From assembly GCF_004005905.1 (NCBI RefSeq), contig NZ_SACO01000014.1, forward strand, positions 28,392 to 92,391: a stretch of 64,000 nucleotides of DNA. Direction: 5' to 3'. Position 1 is the stretch's first letter; every line of letters starts with the position of its first letter. A model generated the notes under the pieces. The model saw only the letters and a list, made by a program, of their open reading frames with translations, was not told the origin of the DNA and ran no database searches. The DNA comes from Novosphingobium umbonatum (lineage in GTDB: Bacteria; Pseudomonadota; Alphaproteobacteria; Sphingomonadales; Sphingomonadaceae). This document shows, in pieces, positions 51,975 to 61,813 of the stretch. Both the position numbers and the translations under genes were made by a program.

Positions 51975-53999
51975 ATGAAATCTGCGGGCAAATACGCGCT
52001 GGCCATGGGTGCCGGCGTGGTGGGCTATCTTGCTTTGGCGATGGCCAATCCTGCCATGGCGCAGACTGCGTCAGGATCGAATCCGGGTTCTGCCAGTGCC
52101 GAGGTAAGGAAACTGTCGGCGCAGGACTATGCCACAATCCCCTTTGTCGAACAGCCGGACCTGTCGCCCAATGGCGAATGGGTGGCGGGGCTGTTCGGCG
52201 TGAATGGCACGCGCCAGATGTGCATGATCAAAATTCTGGGCGGAGAATCGGTTCGCAAATGTCTGGGCCTTCCCGATGGCATGACCGCCTCGGGCATTCA
52301 GTGGGTCAATGATGATTATGTCGTTCTGTCCGTCACCCAACAGCAGCCGATTGAAGGGCGCTTCATCTATGTCAGCCGCGCCTTGGGTGTCAGCCGCGAG
52401 ACAGGCAAATTCGTCAAGCTGAAGTGGGATCTGCTGGGGCAGAATGTGTCCCGCGTGTTGTGGGTTTCGCGTGATGCCCGCAACGAGATCCTGCTGTCAG
52501 GTTCCAATTCGATCTATCAGGGCGAAGAATTCTATCCCGCGATTTATCGCGTCAATGTCGCCAACGGCAAATCCAATTTTGAACAGCGCCATTCGCATAA
52601 TGTGCTGTGGTGGAATGCCGATGGGCAGGGGCAGGTTCGCACCGGCGTCACCTATGATGACGACCGCCGCCTGTTCCAGATGTATTATCGTCCCAACGGC
52701 ACCGACACATTACAGCGTTTGGAACGGGCCGACGCCCGCAAGCGCGAGGATTTGACGGATCCGGAGATTTTTCTGCCCGGTGGCAACCATGTGATCGTTA
52801 TTCGCAATGGCGATGGCAAGGAGCCGAGCGCGCTGTGGGAAGTGGATCTGGTCAACCATAGCGATGTGGCCAAGGTCTATGAAGCACCCGCCGGCCGCCG
52901 CATTGCCTACACTATTCCTGCGCCCGATGGCACCAGCTTGCTGGGGGTGGGTCTGCGCGGGGTGCAGGACGAAACGGTGTGGCTGGATCCGGAACTTGCC
53001 AAGATCCAGGAGGCTTTTGACAAGGCCGCCGTTGGCCGCCATGTGCGGATTGTCAGCATCAATGCCAATCGTCAAAGGATGCTGGTCAGCCTTGACCGCC
53101 CTGACGCGCCCAGCGCCCTCTATTTCTTTGATACCACCGAGGGATCGCTGCATCGCCTTGCCTATCAGTATGAAAAGCTGGGGATGGGCGTCCTCTCGCC
53201 GGTGCGCGCGGTGCGGTATAAGGCGCGGGACGGGTTGGAGATCGAGGCGATCTTGACTTTGCCTGCCGGATTTGAGGACGAAGGGGGCAAGAAGGGCAAA
53301 CCTTTGCCCTTCATCGTGCTGCCCCATGGTGGCCCTTGGGCGCATGATGGATTGAGCTTTGACTATTGGCCGCAATTTCTGGCCAACCTTGGTTATGGCG
53401 TGATCCAGCCCAATTTCCGCGGTTCCACCGGCTATGGCGAGGATTTTGAACGCAAGGGCGAGGGCCAGATGGGGCTGGCCATGCAGGATGACGTCAATGA
53501 TGCATTGGCATGGGCGGTGAAGGAAGGATTGGCCGATGGCAAGCGCGCCTGCATCATGGGCGCGTCCTATGGCGGCTATGCGGCCATGTGGGGGCTGGCC
53601 CGCGATGCGGACCTGTGGCGTTGCGGCATTTCCATCGCGGGCGTGGCCAGCCTGCGGCGTGAAGTGAACGATATGGACGACAATTACCTGATGGGCGGCC
53701 TTTATAGTGATCAATGGAAGGCCATGACGCCTGACTTTGCCGCCGTGTCACCTGCCAATAAGGTGGACCGGATCAAGGCGCCCCTGTTGTTGGTGCATGG
53801 CAAGATGGACGAGCGCGTGGCCTATGGCCAATCGACCAATATGGCCGACAAGATGCGCGCGGCGGGCAAGCAGGTGGAATTTCTCAGCCTGCCAAAGGCT
53901 GACCATTATTACACCCGCGAGCCTGATCGTCTGGCGCTGTTGCAGTCAATCGAGGCTTTTCTGAAAAAGCATAATCCGTCGGACAGCATGGTGCCTTGA
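51975..53999 (+). CDS. Exported S9-family (prolyl oligopeptidase-like) serine peptidase
   Basis: 674 residues from the ATG at 51975, with a signal peptide (MGAGVVGYLALAMANPAMAQ). A beta-propeller-like N-terminal half (about 40-400) is followed by an alpha/beta-hydrolase catalytic domain: nucleophile S531 in GASYGGYAAMW, the Asp in HGKMDERV and the His in KADHYY. This is the acylaminoacyl-peptidase/dipeptidyl-peptidase branch abundant in sphingomonads, used for peptide turnover in the periplasm. Substrate specificity cannot be read off. Confidence 0.88.
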   Translation: MKSAGKYALAMGAGVVGYLALAMANPAMAQTASGSNPGSASAEVRKLSAQDYATIPFVEQPDLSPNGEWVAGLFGVNGTRQMCMIKILGGESVRKCLGLPDGMTASGIQWVNDDYVVLSVTQQQPIEGRFIYVSRALGVSRETGKFVKLKWDLLGQNVSRVLWVSRDARNEILLSGSNSIYQGEEFYPAIYRVNVANGKSNFEQRHSHNVLWWNADGQGQVRTGVTYDDDRRLFQMYYRPNGTDTLQRLERADARKREDLTDPEIFLPGGNHVIVIRNGDGKEPSALWEVDLVNHSDVAKVYEAPAGRRIAYTIPAPDGTSLLGVGLRGVQDETVWLDPELAKIQEAFDKAAVGRHVRIVSINANRQRMLVSLDRPDAPSALYFFDTTEGSLHRLAYQYEKLGMGVLSPVRAVRYKARDGLEIEAILTLPAGFEDEGGKKGKPLPFIVLPHGGPWAHDGLSFDYWPQFLANLGYGVIQPNFRGSTGYGEDFERKGEGQMGLAMQDDVNDALAWAVKEGLADGKRACIMGASYGGYAAMWGLARDADLWRCGISIAGVASLRREVNDMDDNYLMGGLYSDQWKAMTPDFAAVSPANKVDRIKAPLLLVHGKMDERVAYGQSTNMADKMRAAGKQVEFLSLPKADHYYTREPDRLALLQSIEAFLKKHNPSDSMVP

Positions 54000-54128
54000 G
54001 GCAATATTGTCAGCAAGGCATACAAAATTCCGGCGATGACTTGGCAAAGCGGGCCTGGCACTCCATATCGGCGCCAACACCCCGTTTATGGCGCATCCCT
54101 TTGACAGGGGCGCATTCAGGAGCATCGC

Positions 54129-55475
54129 ATGGCTGAGTTCGACTATGACCTTTTTGTGATTGGCGCGGGCAGCGGCGGCGTGCGCGCCAGTCGCATTGCG
54201 GCCAGCCATGGGGCGAAAGTGGCCGTGGCAGAGGAATATCGTGTAGGCGGCACCTGCGTCATCCGTGGCTGCGTGCCCAAGAAACTGCTGGTCTATGCCA
54301 GCCAGTTTGCCGAGGAACTGCATGATACGGCCAAGCTTGGCTGGACCTTGGGCGAAAAGAGCTTTGACTGGGCGGCCCTGCGCGACTTTGTGGCCAGCGA
54401 TGTTGACCGGCTGGAGCGGGCCTATGGCTCGACCTTGGCCAATAACAAGGTGGAGCATTTTGCCGAACGCGCTACGGTGACCGGCCCCAACACGGTGCGT
54501 CTGGCCAGCGGGCGCGAGATCAGCGCGAAATACATTCTGGTGGCGGTGGGCGCATGGCCGGTGATGCCGGACTTTCCCGGCAATGAACTGGCCATCACCT
54601 CGAACGAAGTGTTCCATTTGGGAAGCTTTCCCAAGCGGGTGGTGATTCAGGGGGCGGGCTATATCGCGCTGGAATTCGCCGGTATCTTCAACGCGCTGGG
54701 CGCGCAGGTGACGGTGGTGAACCGTTCGGACAAGATCCTGCGCGGCTATGAGGAAGCGCTGACCGAGCGCCTGTTGCCGATCATGCGCGCACGCGGCATC
54801 GAATTCCGCTTTAACAGCCCGATCGAAAGCCTTGTAAAGCAAGCCGATGGCTCGATCTGCGTCAACACCAAGGGCTTCCTGCCGCTGGAGGCTGATTGCG
54901 TGCTGGTGGCCACGGGCCGCCGTCCCAAGACCGATGGGCTGGGGCTGGAAAATGCAGGCATCACGCTGGGCGCTTCGGGCGAAGTGCCGGTGGATGACTA
55001 TAACGCCACGAGCTGCCCCAGCATCTATGCCGTGGGCGATGTGACCAATCGCGTGCAATTGACCCCTGTGGCCATCCGCGAAGGCCATGCCTTTGCCGAC
55101 ACAGTGTTTGGCGGCATGCCCCGCACCATCGCCTATGACCATATCCCCAGCGCCGCTTTCACCCAGCCTCCCATTGCGGGCGTTGGTCTGACCGAGGCGC
55201 AGGCGCGCGAAGCCGGGTATGAGGTGAAAATCTACACCAGCGATTTCCGCCCGATGAAGAATATGTTCGCCGCAAGGGCCGAGCGTGGTTTCTACAAGCT
55301 GGTGGTGGATGCGAGTAGCGACAAGGTGCTGGGCGTGCACATGATCGGGCCGGATGCGCCGGAGATACTGCAGGCGGTGGCGATTGCCGTGAAGGCGGGC
55401 CTGACCAAGGCGGATTTCGACGCCACGGTGGCGCTGCATCCCTCCATGGCCGAAGAACTGGTGCTGATGCGCTGA
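54129..55475 (+). CDS. gor: Glutathione-disulfide reductase
   Basis: 448 residues. NADPH-dependent flavoenzyme reducing GSSG. FAD motif VIGAGSGGVRA, redox-active Cys pair C43 and C48 in GGTCVIRGCVPKK, NADPH motif GAGYIALEFAGIF and the C-terminal LHPSMAEELV with the catalytic His. The RSD after strand 2 (VNRSDKILRG) is consistent with NADPH preference. Monocistronic; a bidirectional terminator follows. Together with the Grx4 gene it suggests a glutathione-based thiol system. Confidence 0.94.
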   Translation: MAEFDYDLFVIGAGSGGVRASRIAASHGAKVAVAEEYRVGGTCVIRGCVPKKLLVYASQFAEELHDTAKLGWTLGEKSFDWAALRDFVASDVDRLERAYGSTLANNKVEHFAERATVTGPNTVRLASGREISAKYILVAVGAWPVMPDFPGNELAITSNEVFHLGSFPKRVVIQGAGYIALEFAGIFNALGAQVTVVNRSDKILRGYEEALTERLLPIMRARGIEFRFNSPIESLVKQADGSICVNTKGFLPLEADCVLVATGRRPKTDGLGLENAGITLGASGEVPVDDYNATSCPSIYAVGDVTNRVQLTPVAIREGHAFADTVFGGMPRTIAYDHIPSAAFTQPPIAGVGLTEAQAREAGYEVKIYTSDFRPMKNMFAARAERGFYKLVVDASSDKVLGVHMIGPDAPEILQAVAIAVKAGLTKADFDATVALHPSMAEELVLMR

Positions 55476-55483
55476 TGATATAA

Positions 55484-55512
55484 AGAGGGGGCGGTCGCTC
55501 GCCCCCTTTTTT
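55484..55512. terminator. Bidirectional terminator between gor and aroB
   Basis: AGAGGGGGCG / CGCCCCCTTTTTT stem with loop gtcgct; T-run on the + strand. Confidence 0.85.
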
Positions 55513-56617
55513 ACGCCTGCAATTGATCGCTCAGGAAGGCGGAAACTTCCTCCAGCGTCACATCCTTGGTCAGGAAAGTCTGGCCAATGCCGCGCATCAA
55601 CAGGAAGGCCAGACGGCCCGCGTCCACCTTTTTATCATGCAGCATATGGGCCGCCAATTGTGCGCCCGATACATTGAGCCCCAGCGCGCGAATATCAGCC
55701 GGCAGGCCAACGGCGGCAACATGGGCGGCAATCCGCTCGGCTTCCTCCGCCGCCATCAAGCCACGCCGCGCCGAGAAACGCGCCGCCAGCACGCAGCCCA
55801 AGGCCACCGCCTCGCCATGCAGCAGGCGTTCGCCAAAGCCGGTTTCCGCCTCCAGCGCATGGCCGAAAGTATGGCCCAGATTGAGCAGGGCGCGCAGGCC
55901 GGTGGTTTCAAATTCATCCTGCGCCACGATCCGCGCCTTGGCCGCCACCGAATGAGCCACCGCAACTTCCCGCGCGGCGACATCGCCCGACAGCAGGGCG
56001 GGGCCATGGGCCTCGCACCATGCGAAGAAGTCTGCATCATCGATCAGGCCATATTTGAACACTTCGGCATAGCCAGCGGCCAGTTCGCGGCGCGGCAAAG
56101 TGGACAGGGCGTCCAGATCGGCCAGCACCAGCGAGGGCTGATGAAAGGCGCCCACCAGATTTTTGCCCGCAGGCGTGTTGATCGCCGTCTTGCCGCCCAC
56201 GCTGGAGTCCACCTGCGCCAGCAAAGTGGTAGGCACTTGCACGAAATGGCAGCCGCGCTTCAACATGCTGGCGGCAAAGCCGGTGAGGTCGCCAATCACC
56301 CCGCCGCCCAGCGCGATGATGTGGTCGCCGCGCTCCACCTCCAGCGCCAGCAGCCAGTTGACAACAAGGATCAGGTTTTCCCAGCTCTTGCTGCTCTCGC
56401 CCGCGGGCAGCACCTGCCACGCCGCCTGCTTGCCAGCGGCCGCCAGCGAAGCCTCCACCGCCGCGCCCCATGCGGCATGCACATTGACGTCGGTCACAAT
56501 CGGCACCACCGCTTTGCGCAAACGCGCACCGCATTGCTGCGCCAGATCGCCGATCAGCCCATGGCCCACGCGCACCTCATAGGGGCGTCCGGCAATATCG
56601 ACAGGAATGGTGGTCAT
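55511..56617 (-). CDS. aroB: 3-dehydroquinate synthase
   Basis: 368 residues. Second step of the shikimate pathway (DAHP to 3-dehydroquinate), NAD and zinc dependent. Motifs: GGGVIGDLTGFAASMLKRG with the NAD loop, PTTLLAQVDSSVGGKTAIN, the zinc-ligand Glu in ELAAGYAEVFKYG and the His ligands in LNLGHTFGHALE and HGEAVALG. Lies 3 nt after aroK on the same strand. Confidence 0.96.
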   Translation of the reverse strand: MTTIPVDIAGRPYEVRVGHGLIGDLAQQCGARLRKAVVPIVTDVNVHAAWGAAVEASLAAAGKQAAWQVLPAGESSKSWENLILVVNWLLALEVERGDHIIALGGGVIGDLTGFAASMLKRGCHFVQVPTTLLAQVDSSVGGKTAINTPAGKNLVGAFHQPSLVLADLDALSTLPRRELAAGYAEVFKYGLIDDADFFAWCEAHGPALLSGDVAAREVAVAHSVAAKARIVAQDEFETTGLRALLNLGHTFGHALEAETGFGERLLHGEAVALGCVLAARFSARRGLMAAEEAERIAAHVAAVGLPADIRALGLNVSGAQLAAHMLHDKKVDAGRLAFLLMRGIGQTFLTKDVTLEEVSAFLSDQLQA

Positions 56618-56620
56618 GGC

Positions 56621-57298
56621 TTAGCTTTCGTGGGTGGGTAGAGAAATGTGATGTTCGTCCAGCCATGCCTCGATCGCTTCCATCAGGCAGGAGAGCGTTT
56701 TGGCATGCGGGGCCTGACGGCTCATCACCTTGATCGGGGCCTGCGCATAGAAAGGCTCGCGGCTGGATTTCAGGTTGGACAGGATCTCGCGCGGGTTGCC
56801 CTGACGCAGCAGCGGGCGGTTGCCCTTGCGCGCGGTGCGCTCCACCAGCGTGTCCAATTCCGCATCCAGCCACACCGCAATCGAGCGCGCCAGAATCAGC
56901 GAGCGCGTGGCATCATTGACAAAAGCGCCGCCACCCGTGGCAATCACTTTCACCTCTGGCCGCGAGGACAGGACAGGCGGCAGCGATAGCCCCTTGGCCG
57001 CAGGTTCAGCCACGCCCAGCAGGCGCGCGATCACCCGCCTTTCGCCGTCGCGGAAGAAGGTTTCGCCATAGGTGGAAAAAATGTCGGGGATGGACATTTG
57101 CGCCGCGCGTTCGATTTCGTCATCGGCATCGATAAAGGCCACGCCCAGCGCAGCGGCCAAACGCTTGCCTAGGCTGCTTTTGCCCACGCCCATCATGCCT
57201 ACCAGCACGATCGGCCGGTCCAGCCTTGCGATAACGGCCTCCAGTCGGGCCTGATCGGCCTGCCTTGCGGCCTCGGAAAGAGTGTGTTCTTCATCCAT
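56621..57298 (-). CDS. aroK: Shikimate kinase
   Basis: 225 residues from the ATG at 57298. Phosphorylates shikimate. P-loop GMMGVGKSSLGKRLA, the shikimate-binding DADDEIE, FRDGERRV and the ATGGGAF loop are visible. The N-terminal 30 residues exceed the E. coli protein, as usual in alphaproteobacteria. An open frame running to 57625 is non-homologous. Operon with aroB. Confidence 0.95.
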   Translation of the reverse strand: MDEEHTLSEAARQADQARLEAVIARLDRPIVLVGMMGVGKSSLGKRLAAALGVAFIDADDEIERAAQMSIPDIFSTYGETFFRDGERRVIARLLGVAEPAAKGLSLPPVLSSRPEVKVIATGGGAFVNDATRSLILARSIAVWLDAELDTLVERTARKGNRPLLRQGNPREILSNLKSSREPFYAQAPIKVMSRQAPHAKTLSCLMEAIEAWLDEHHISLPTHES

Positions 57299-57428
57299 TG
57301 CCCGCCTGCCTATAGTTTTGCTAACCGGCGGCGCAAGCGCGGGCATGGGGTTCGTGGGGGCGGAAAGATACTTTTCTTGCGGTTTTGCCGTATCAAAAGG
57401 GGCTTTGGGAAAAGTTTTGGGGGAAGCT

Positions 57429-57653
57429 GTGGCAATAGTGATCCGGCGCGAGGATGGCAAAACCGGCTTTGGCGGCAAATTGCGCGCCATGCGGCGGGGG
57501 CGTCTGGTGCTGCTTTTCCTGTGCTTATTTCTGATGCTTGGCGGTGGCATCGTGGCGCTGGCATGGGTAAAGGGGGCTCCGCAGGCGATGCGTGTGGTGT
57601 CGCAGGAAATTTCGGTCAGCCCCAAAAAGGCTGTTAAGCAGGTGAGCCCATGA
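57429..57653 (+). CDS. Small single-span membrane protein
   Basis: About 74 residues from a GTG at 57429 preceded by GGGGGAAG; it has a basic N-terminus (VIRREDGKTGFGGKLRAMRRGR), one transmembrane helix (LVLLFLCLFLMLGGGIVALAW) and a basic extracytoplasmic tail. The start is uncertain: an ATG at 57345 is possible but poorly supported. Its stop overlaps the next gene's ATG (ATGA), so the two are coupled. Function unknown. Confidence 0.6.
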   Translation: MAIVIRREDGKTGFGGKLRAMRRGRLVLLFLCLFLMLGGGIVALAWVKGAPQAMRVVSQEISVSPKKAVKQVSP

Positions 57654-59572
57654 AGGCGCAGGTAAAGGCGAAGATGAAATTATCGGTGGCGCTGGCTGGC
57701 CTTGCTGTGGCGGGCGGTTGGTGGCTGGGTGCCGTGGGCGGGGCGGGGGCTCTGGCTCAGGGCGCGCCCGAATCTTTGCTGCCCCCCGGTTTTGATCGCC
57801 CGTCGCGGCCCGCCCGTCCTGCGCCCTCGCCCAGTGCGGCGCCTGTGGCCAGTTCTCCTGCGCGCGTGTTGCAGCCACGCTTTGATGGTTTGGGCAATGA
57901 TGCGCCGACCGCCTCGCCCACGCCGGTCGGGGCCTTGGCGCCGGTACTGGCGGCGGTGGCCAAGGGGCCGGTGGCTCTGCCCGAAGGGATCAATTCGTTT
58001 GACCAGTTGATGGCCCTGCCGCCGGAAAAGCTGGACCGGATGCTGGGGCTGATCCCCAAATATGATATTCCGCCCGCTGCGCAGCGCGCACTTCGCCACA
58101 TCGGCTTGCTGGATGAAGGCGAGCACGGGATGCCCGCGCAATCGCTGGCGGGGCAGAATGCCTCGCTGGTGCGCGCAGCGGTGGCGGGCAATGCGGGGCA
58201 GATGGTCTCGCGCTGGGGGCATATTTTGTTGCGCCGCGCCTTGGCCTCGCGTCTGGATGCGCCCGATGGCATGGCCCCTACCGAATTTGCCGCCCTGCGC
58301 GCCAGCCTGTTGCTGCGCATGGGCGAGCAGGACACCGCCCGCGCGCTGGTGCAGGATGTGGACCCCAGTCTGTATGACGCCGCTTTGGCGCAGGCGGCGT
58401 GGCACGCTTATATTGCCACGGCGGACCTGACCGGCTTTTGCCCCGTGCTACAAAGCCAGCCCAGCCTGCGGCAGGATGCCGAATGGCAGGCCATGCGCGG
58501 CATTTGCGCCACATTCGGCGGCGCCTCGGCCAGTGGCATGGGCGAGCTTGACCGCATGGCCGCCGCTAAATCGGCCCCACGCATCGATATTCTGTTGGCG
58601 CAGAAATATGCTGGCGCCAGCGGCAGCGGTAATCGCCGCACGGTCAATGTGGAATGGGAAGGCGTCACTACCATGACGCCGATGCGTTACGGCTTGACCA
58701 TTGCCTTGGGCATTACCCCGCCCGAAACCGCGATGAAGGACAGTGGCACCCGTTTCAGCGCCGTCAATGCTCTGGCGCCGATGCTGGGGCTGGGCCTGCG
58801 TGCTGATGCCAGCGATAGCGCAGGCGCCCATGGCGTGCTGTCCAGCGCGGCGATGGTGGATCTTTATGCGCAGGTTTACAACAATGACGATGTGAAGGGT
58901 GGCCCTGCCGACCGCGCCTTGCTGTTGCGCGATGCCTATGTGGGGATCACGCCCGCAGACCGCCTGACCGCGATCCAGCAATTGTGGGACGGGGCGCAGG
59001 GCAATGCCCGCTATGGCCGCATGGTGCTCACCGCCTATGCCGCCGCGCGTTTGACGCCCTCGGCGGATATGGCCGGTGCTGCGGGTGATCTGATTGCCTC
59101 GATGCTGGCGGCGGGGCTGGATGGCAATGCGGCCATGTGGCGTTCGGTGGTGGAACTGGGTTCGGATGGCTGGGCGCAATTGGCGGTGGCCATGCCGGTG
59201 ACCCAGAAGGTGGATGTGGCAGCGATCGAGACCTTTATCGACCGCGACAAGAGCGAGAACAAGCACCGTAGCGCTATGCTGGTGGCGGGCCTGTCGGGGC
59301 TTGGCCGTCTGGATGATGGCGCGCGGGCGGATTTGCTCAAAAAGCTCTCCACCTCGGTCGATGGCCGCAGCCGCTGGAGCGATGCGATTGATCAGGCTGC
59401 CAATGTCGGCAATCCCACTTTGGTGGCGCTGTTGGTGGGGCTGGGCATGCAGGGCGATGCATGGAGCCGGATGACGCCGCGCTATCTGATGCATATTGTC
59501 TCGGCGCTGCAACGGGTGGGGCTGGGCGCAGAGGCGCGGATGATCGCGGCAGAGGCGGTGGCGCGGGGCTGA
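57650..59572 (+). CDS. Uncharacterised exported helical-repeat protein
   Basis: 640 residues. Signal peptide (KLSVALAGLAVAGGWWLG...ALAQ), then a Pro/Ala-rich low-complexity stretch to about residue 100, then Ala/Leu-rich helices to the end with no recognised catalytic motif (for example MGEQDTARALVQDVDPSLYDAALAQAAWHAY). The pattern fits an alpha-solenoid, perhaps an envelope scaffold. It is coupled upstream to the small membrane protein and downstream to the Xer recombinase (TGATG), giving a three-gene unit. I do not recognise a family. Confidence 0.65.
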   Translation: MKAQVKAKMKLSVALAGLAVAGGWWLGAVGGAGALAQGAPESLLPPGFDRPSRPARPAPSPSAAPVASSPARVLQPRFDGLGNDAPTASPTPVGALAPVLAAVAKGPVALPEGINSFDQLMALPPEKLDRMLGLIPKYDIPPAAQRALRHIGLLDEGEHGMPAQSLAGQNASLVRAAVAGNAGQMVSRWGHILLRRALASRLDAPDGMAPTEFAALRASLLLRMGEQDTARALVQDVDPSLYDAALAQAAWHAYIATADLTGFCPVLQSQPSLRQDAEWQAMRGICATFGGASASGMGELDRMAAAKSAPRIDILLAQKYAGASGSGNRRTVNVEWEGVTTMTPMRYGLTIALGITPPETAMKDSGTRFSAVNALAPMLGLGLRADASDSAGAHGVLSSAAMVDLYAQVYNNDDVKGGPADRALLLRDAYVGITPADRLTAIQQLWDGAQGNARYGRMVLTAYAAARLTPSADMAGAAGDLIASMLAAGLDGNAAMWRSVVELGSDGWAQLAVAMPVTQKVDVAAIETFIDRDKSENKHRSAMLVAGLSGLGRLDDGARADLLKKLSTSVDGRSRWSDAIDQAANVGNPTLVALLVGLGMQGDAWSRMTPRYLMHIVSALQRVGLGAEARMIAAEAVARG

Positions 59573-60492
59573 TGGGCCGCCCGCCGCGCCCCTATAAAGA
59601 ATTGTCCCCCGCGATTGCCGCTTTCCTTGCCATGCTCTCGGCGGCGAGGGGGGCGGCAGCCAACACTCTGGCCGCCTATCAGCGCGACCTGTGCGCGGCG
59701 GAGGAGGAGATTGGCGATCTGGAACAGGCCGATGCCGCCACGCTGGAAAAGCTGGGCGCGGCCTGGGCGGGCCTGTCTCCGGCCAGTGTGGCGCGTAAAT
59801 CCTCGGCCTTGCGGCAATTCTATGGCTTCCTGATCGACGAGGGCTGGCGTGAAGATGATCCGACGCCTGCCTTGCCGCGTGTGGTGGCGCGCCGCCCTTT
59901 GCCACGCTTGATGGACCATAATGACGTGTCCACCCTGTTTGCCCGTGCCGAACAAGAGGCGGCGGGCGACAAGCATGGGCCATTGCGGACCTTGGCCTGT
60001 CTGGAATTGCTCTATGGTTCGGGCCTGCGCGCCAGCGAGGTGGTCAGCCTGCCGATCAGCGCCGTACCGCGCGATGCGCCCTTGCTGACGTTAACGGGCA
60101 AGGGCGGGGTGCAGAGGATGGTGCCGGTGTCGCGGCGGGCATCTTTGGTGCTGGCCCGCTGGATCGCTCTGCGTGGCGGCAGGAAGGCGGGGGATACGCG
60201 CTATCTGTTCCCCTCCACCAGCGAGGCAGGTTATCTGACGCGGGTGCGCCTGTTTCAATTGCTGCGCCAATTGGCGGCGCGGGCGGGGCTAGACCCTACG
60301 CGCCTGTCGCCCCATGTGTTGCGCCATGCCTTTGCCACGCATTTGCTGGAGGGCGGGGCGGATTTGCGCATCGTGCAGGCCTTGCTGGGCCATGCGGATA
60401 TCGCCACCACCCAGATTTACACCCATGTCGATGCTTCAAGACTGGTGGAACTGGTCAATCTGCGCCATCCGCTTGCGCAACGGGGCGGGTGA
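59572..60492 (+). CDS. Tyrosine recombinase XerC/XerD
   Basis: 306 residues. N-terminal SAM-like core-binding domain (about 10-95) and catalytic domain (about 115-300) with the full set: R153 (GSGLRASE), K177 (GKGG), H248 and R251 (SPHVLRHAF), H274 (LLGHADI), Y283 (TQIYTHV). Resolves chromosome dimers at dif with its partner. No dif site is evident. The preceding stop and this ATG share one base (TGATG). XerD is the more likely member but XerC is not excluded. Confidence 0.93.
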   Translation: MGRPPRPYKELSPAIAAFLAMLSAARGAAANTLAAYQRDLCAAEEEIGDLEQADAATLEKLGAAWAGLSPASVARKSSALRQFYGFLIDEGWREDDPTPALPRVVARRPLPRLMDHNDVSTLFARAEQEAAGDKHGPLRTLACLELLYGSGLRASEVVSLPISAVPRDAPLLTLTGKGGVQRMVPVSRRASLVLARWIALRGGRKAGDTRYLFPSTSEAGYLTRVRLFQLLRQLAARAGLDPTRLSPHVLRHAFATHLLEGGADLRIVQALLGHADIATTQIYTHVDASRLVELVNLRHPLAQRGG

Positions 60493-60543
60493 TATGCCGC
60501 AGGGACTTGCCCCCGCGCCCGCATCGCATTAGGGCCATGGGCC

Positions 60544-61491
60544 ATGATCTCCTATCTCGAATTCGAAAAGCCGGTCGCAGCGCTTGACGCACGTATTTCC
60601 GAACTCCGCGCCACGGCGGTGGAGGGCGATATCGACATCACGTCGGAAATCGCACGTCTGGAACGCAAGAGCGCCGATCTTCTGGAAAGCACCTACAAGG
60701 CGCTGACGCCATGGCAGAAGACGCAGGTGGCCCGCCACCCGCAGCGCCCGCATTTCGTGGATTATATCGAGCATATCTTTACCGATTTCGTGCCCTTGGG
60801 CGGCGACCGTCTGTATGGCGAAGATCACGCCATTGTGGGCGGCTTTGCCACTTTGGGCGGGCGCAAGGTGATGGTGATCGGCCATGAAAAGGGCCATGAT
60901 ACCGCCACGCGCATCAAGCATAATTTCGGCATGGGTAAGCCCGAAGGTTACCGCAAGGCGATTCGCCTGATGGAACTGGCCGGTCGCTTTGGCCTGCCGG
61001 TGGTGACTTTGGTGGATACTTCGGGCGCTTTCCCCGGTGTCGAGGCCGAAGAACGCGGACAGGCAGAAGCCATTGCCCGTTCGACCGAAGCCTGCCTTGC
61101 TTTGCCGGTGCCGATGGTGGCGGTGATCGTGGGTGAGGGCGGTTCGGGCGGCGCGGTGGCTTTGGCCAGTGCCGAGCGCGTGCTGATGCTGGAACATGCG
61201 GTCTATTCGGTGATCAGCCCTGAAGGCTGCGCCTCGATCCTGTGGCGCACCGCCGAAAAGGCAGCCGATGCGGCCGAGGCGATGAAAGTGACCGCGCAGG
61301 ATCTGCTGGGCCTGAAAGTGATCGACCGCATCGTGTCCGAGCCCATCGGCGGCGCGCATCGTGACAAGGTTGGCGCTTGCAAGGCTTTGGCCAAGGCGCT
61401 GGGCGAGGAACTGGACGCGCTGGCCAAGGTGCCCGCCAAGCAGATCATCGCCCGCCGTGAAGAGCGTTTTCTGGCGATTGGCGGCGAATAA
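60544..61491 (+). CDS. accA: Acetyl-CoA carboxylase carboxyltransferase subunit alpha
   Basis: 315 residues. With AccD transfers the carboxyl group from biotin to acetyl-CoA, the first step of fatty acid synthesis. Family segments: [17 protein letters not shown] at the start, [51 protein letters not shown] and [12 protein letters not shown]. Follows the Xer gene by 51 nt. Confidence 0.96.
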   Translation: MISYLEFEKPVAALDARISELRATAVEGDIDITSEIARLERKSADLLESTYKALTPWQKTQVARHPQRPHFVDYIEHIFTDFVPLGGDRLYGEDHAIVGGFATLGGRKVMVIGHEKGHDTATRIKHNFGMGKPEGYRKAIRLMELAGRFGLPVVTLVDTSGAFPGVEAEERGQAEAIARSTEACLALPVPMVAVIVGEGGSGGAVALASAERVLMLEHAVYSVISPEGCASILWRTAEKAADAAEAMKVTAQDLLGLKVIDRIVSEPIGGAHRDKVGACKALAKALGEELDALAKVPAKQIIARREERFLAIGGE

Positions 61492-61514
61492 GCCTTTCAG
61501 CCATAGCGGACAAG

Positions 61515-61546
61515 GGAAGGGGGCTTTGCGGCCCCCTTTCTTTTTG
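61515..61546 (+). terminator. Terminator after accA
   Basis: AAGGGGGC / GCCCCCTTTCTTTTT stem-loop, loop tttgcg, strong T-run on the + strand. Confidence 0.85.
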
Positions 61547-61570
61547 CCTGTTGCCCGCGTGAGGTCTGGG

Positions 61571-61605
61571 CAAAAAGAAAGGGCGGCAGGTTGCCCCGCC
61601 GCCCG
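61571..61605 (-). terminator. Terminator after the Flp pilin gene
   Basis: On the minus strand GGGCGGC / GCCGCCC arms with a 10-base loop, followed by TTTCTTTTT. Confidence 0.8.
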
Positions 61606-61630
61606 AACTTTTTAGCTGTCAGCCTGCTGA

Positions 61631-61813
61631 TTAAGCGGCCGAAGCGTTGGCAACCGACATCTGCGACGAGGTCGTGTTGAAGGTGCTCTTCAGCTGGTTG
61701 CCCAGACCGTTCATGGCGGTGATGGCGGCAACAGCGATCAGGGCAGCGATCAGGCCATATTCGATCGCGGTGGCGCCAGCTTCGTTACGGATCAGCTTGT
61801 TGATGAACTTCAT
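61631..61813 (-). CDS. Flp-family type IVb pilin
   Basis: 60 residues. Prepilin with a short leader (MKFINKLIRNEAG) and the Flp signature ATAIEYGLIAALIAVA, with the Glu five residues into the mature hydrophobic helix. It would be processed by a TadV-type prepilin peptidase and assembled by a Tad/Cpa secretion system, none of which lies in this window. A GGAG ribosome-binding site is 8 nt upstream. Expression may be controlled by CtrA (near-consensus site at 61974-61989). Confidence 0.93.
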   Translation of the reverse strand: MKFINKLIRNEAGATAIEYGLIAALIAVAAITAMNGLGNQLKSTFNTTSSQMSVANASAA

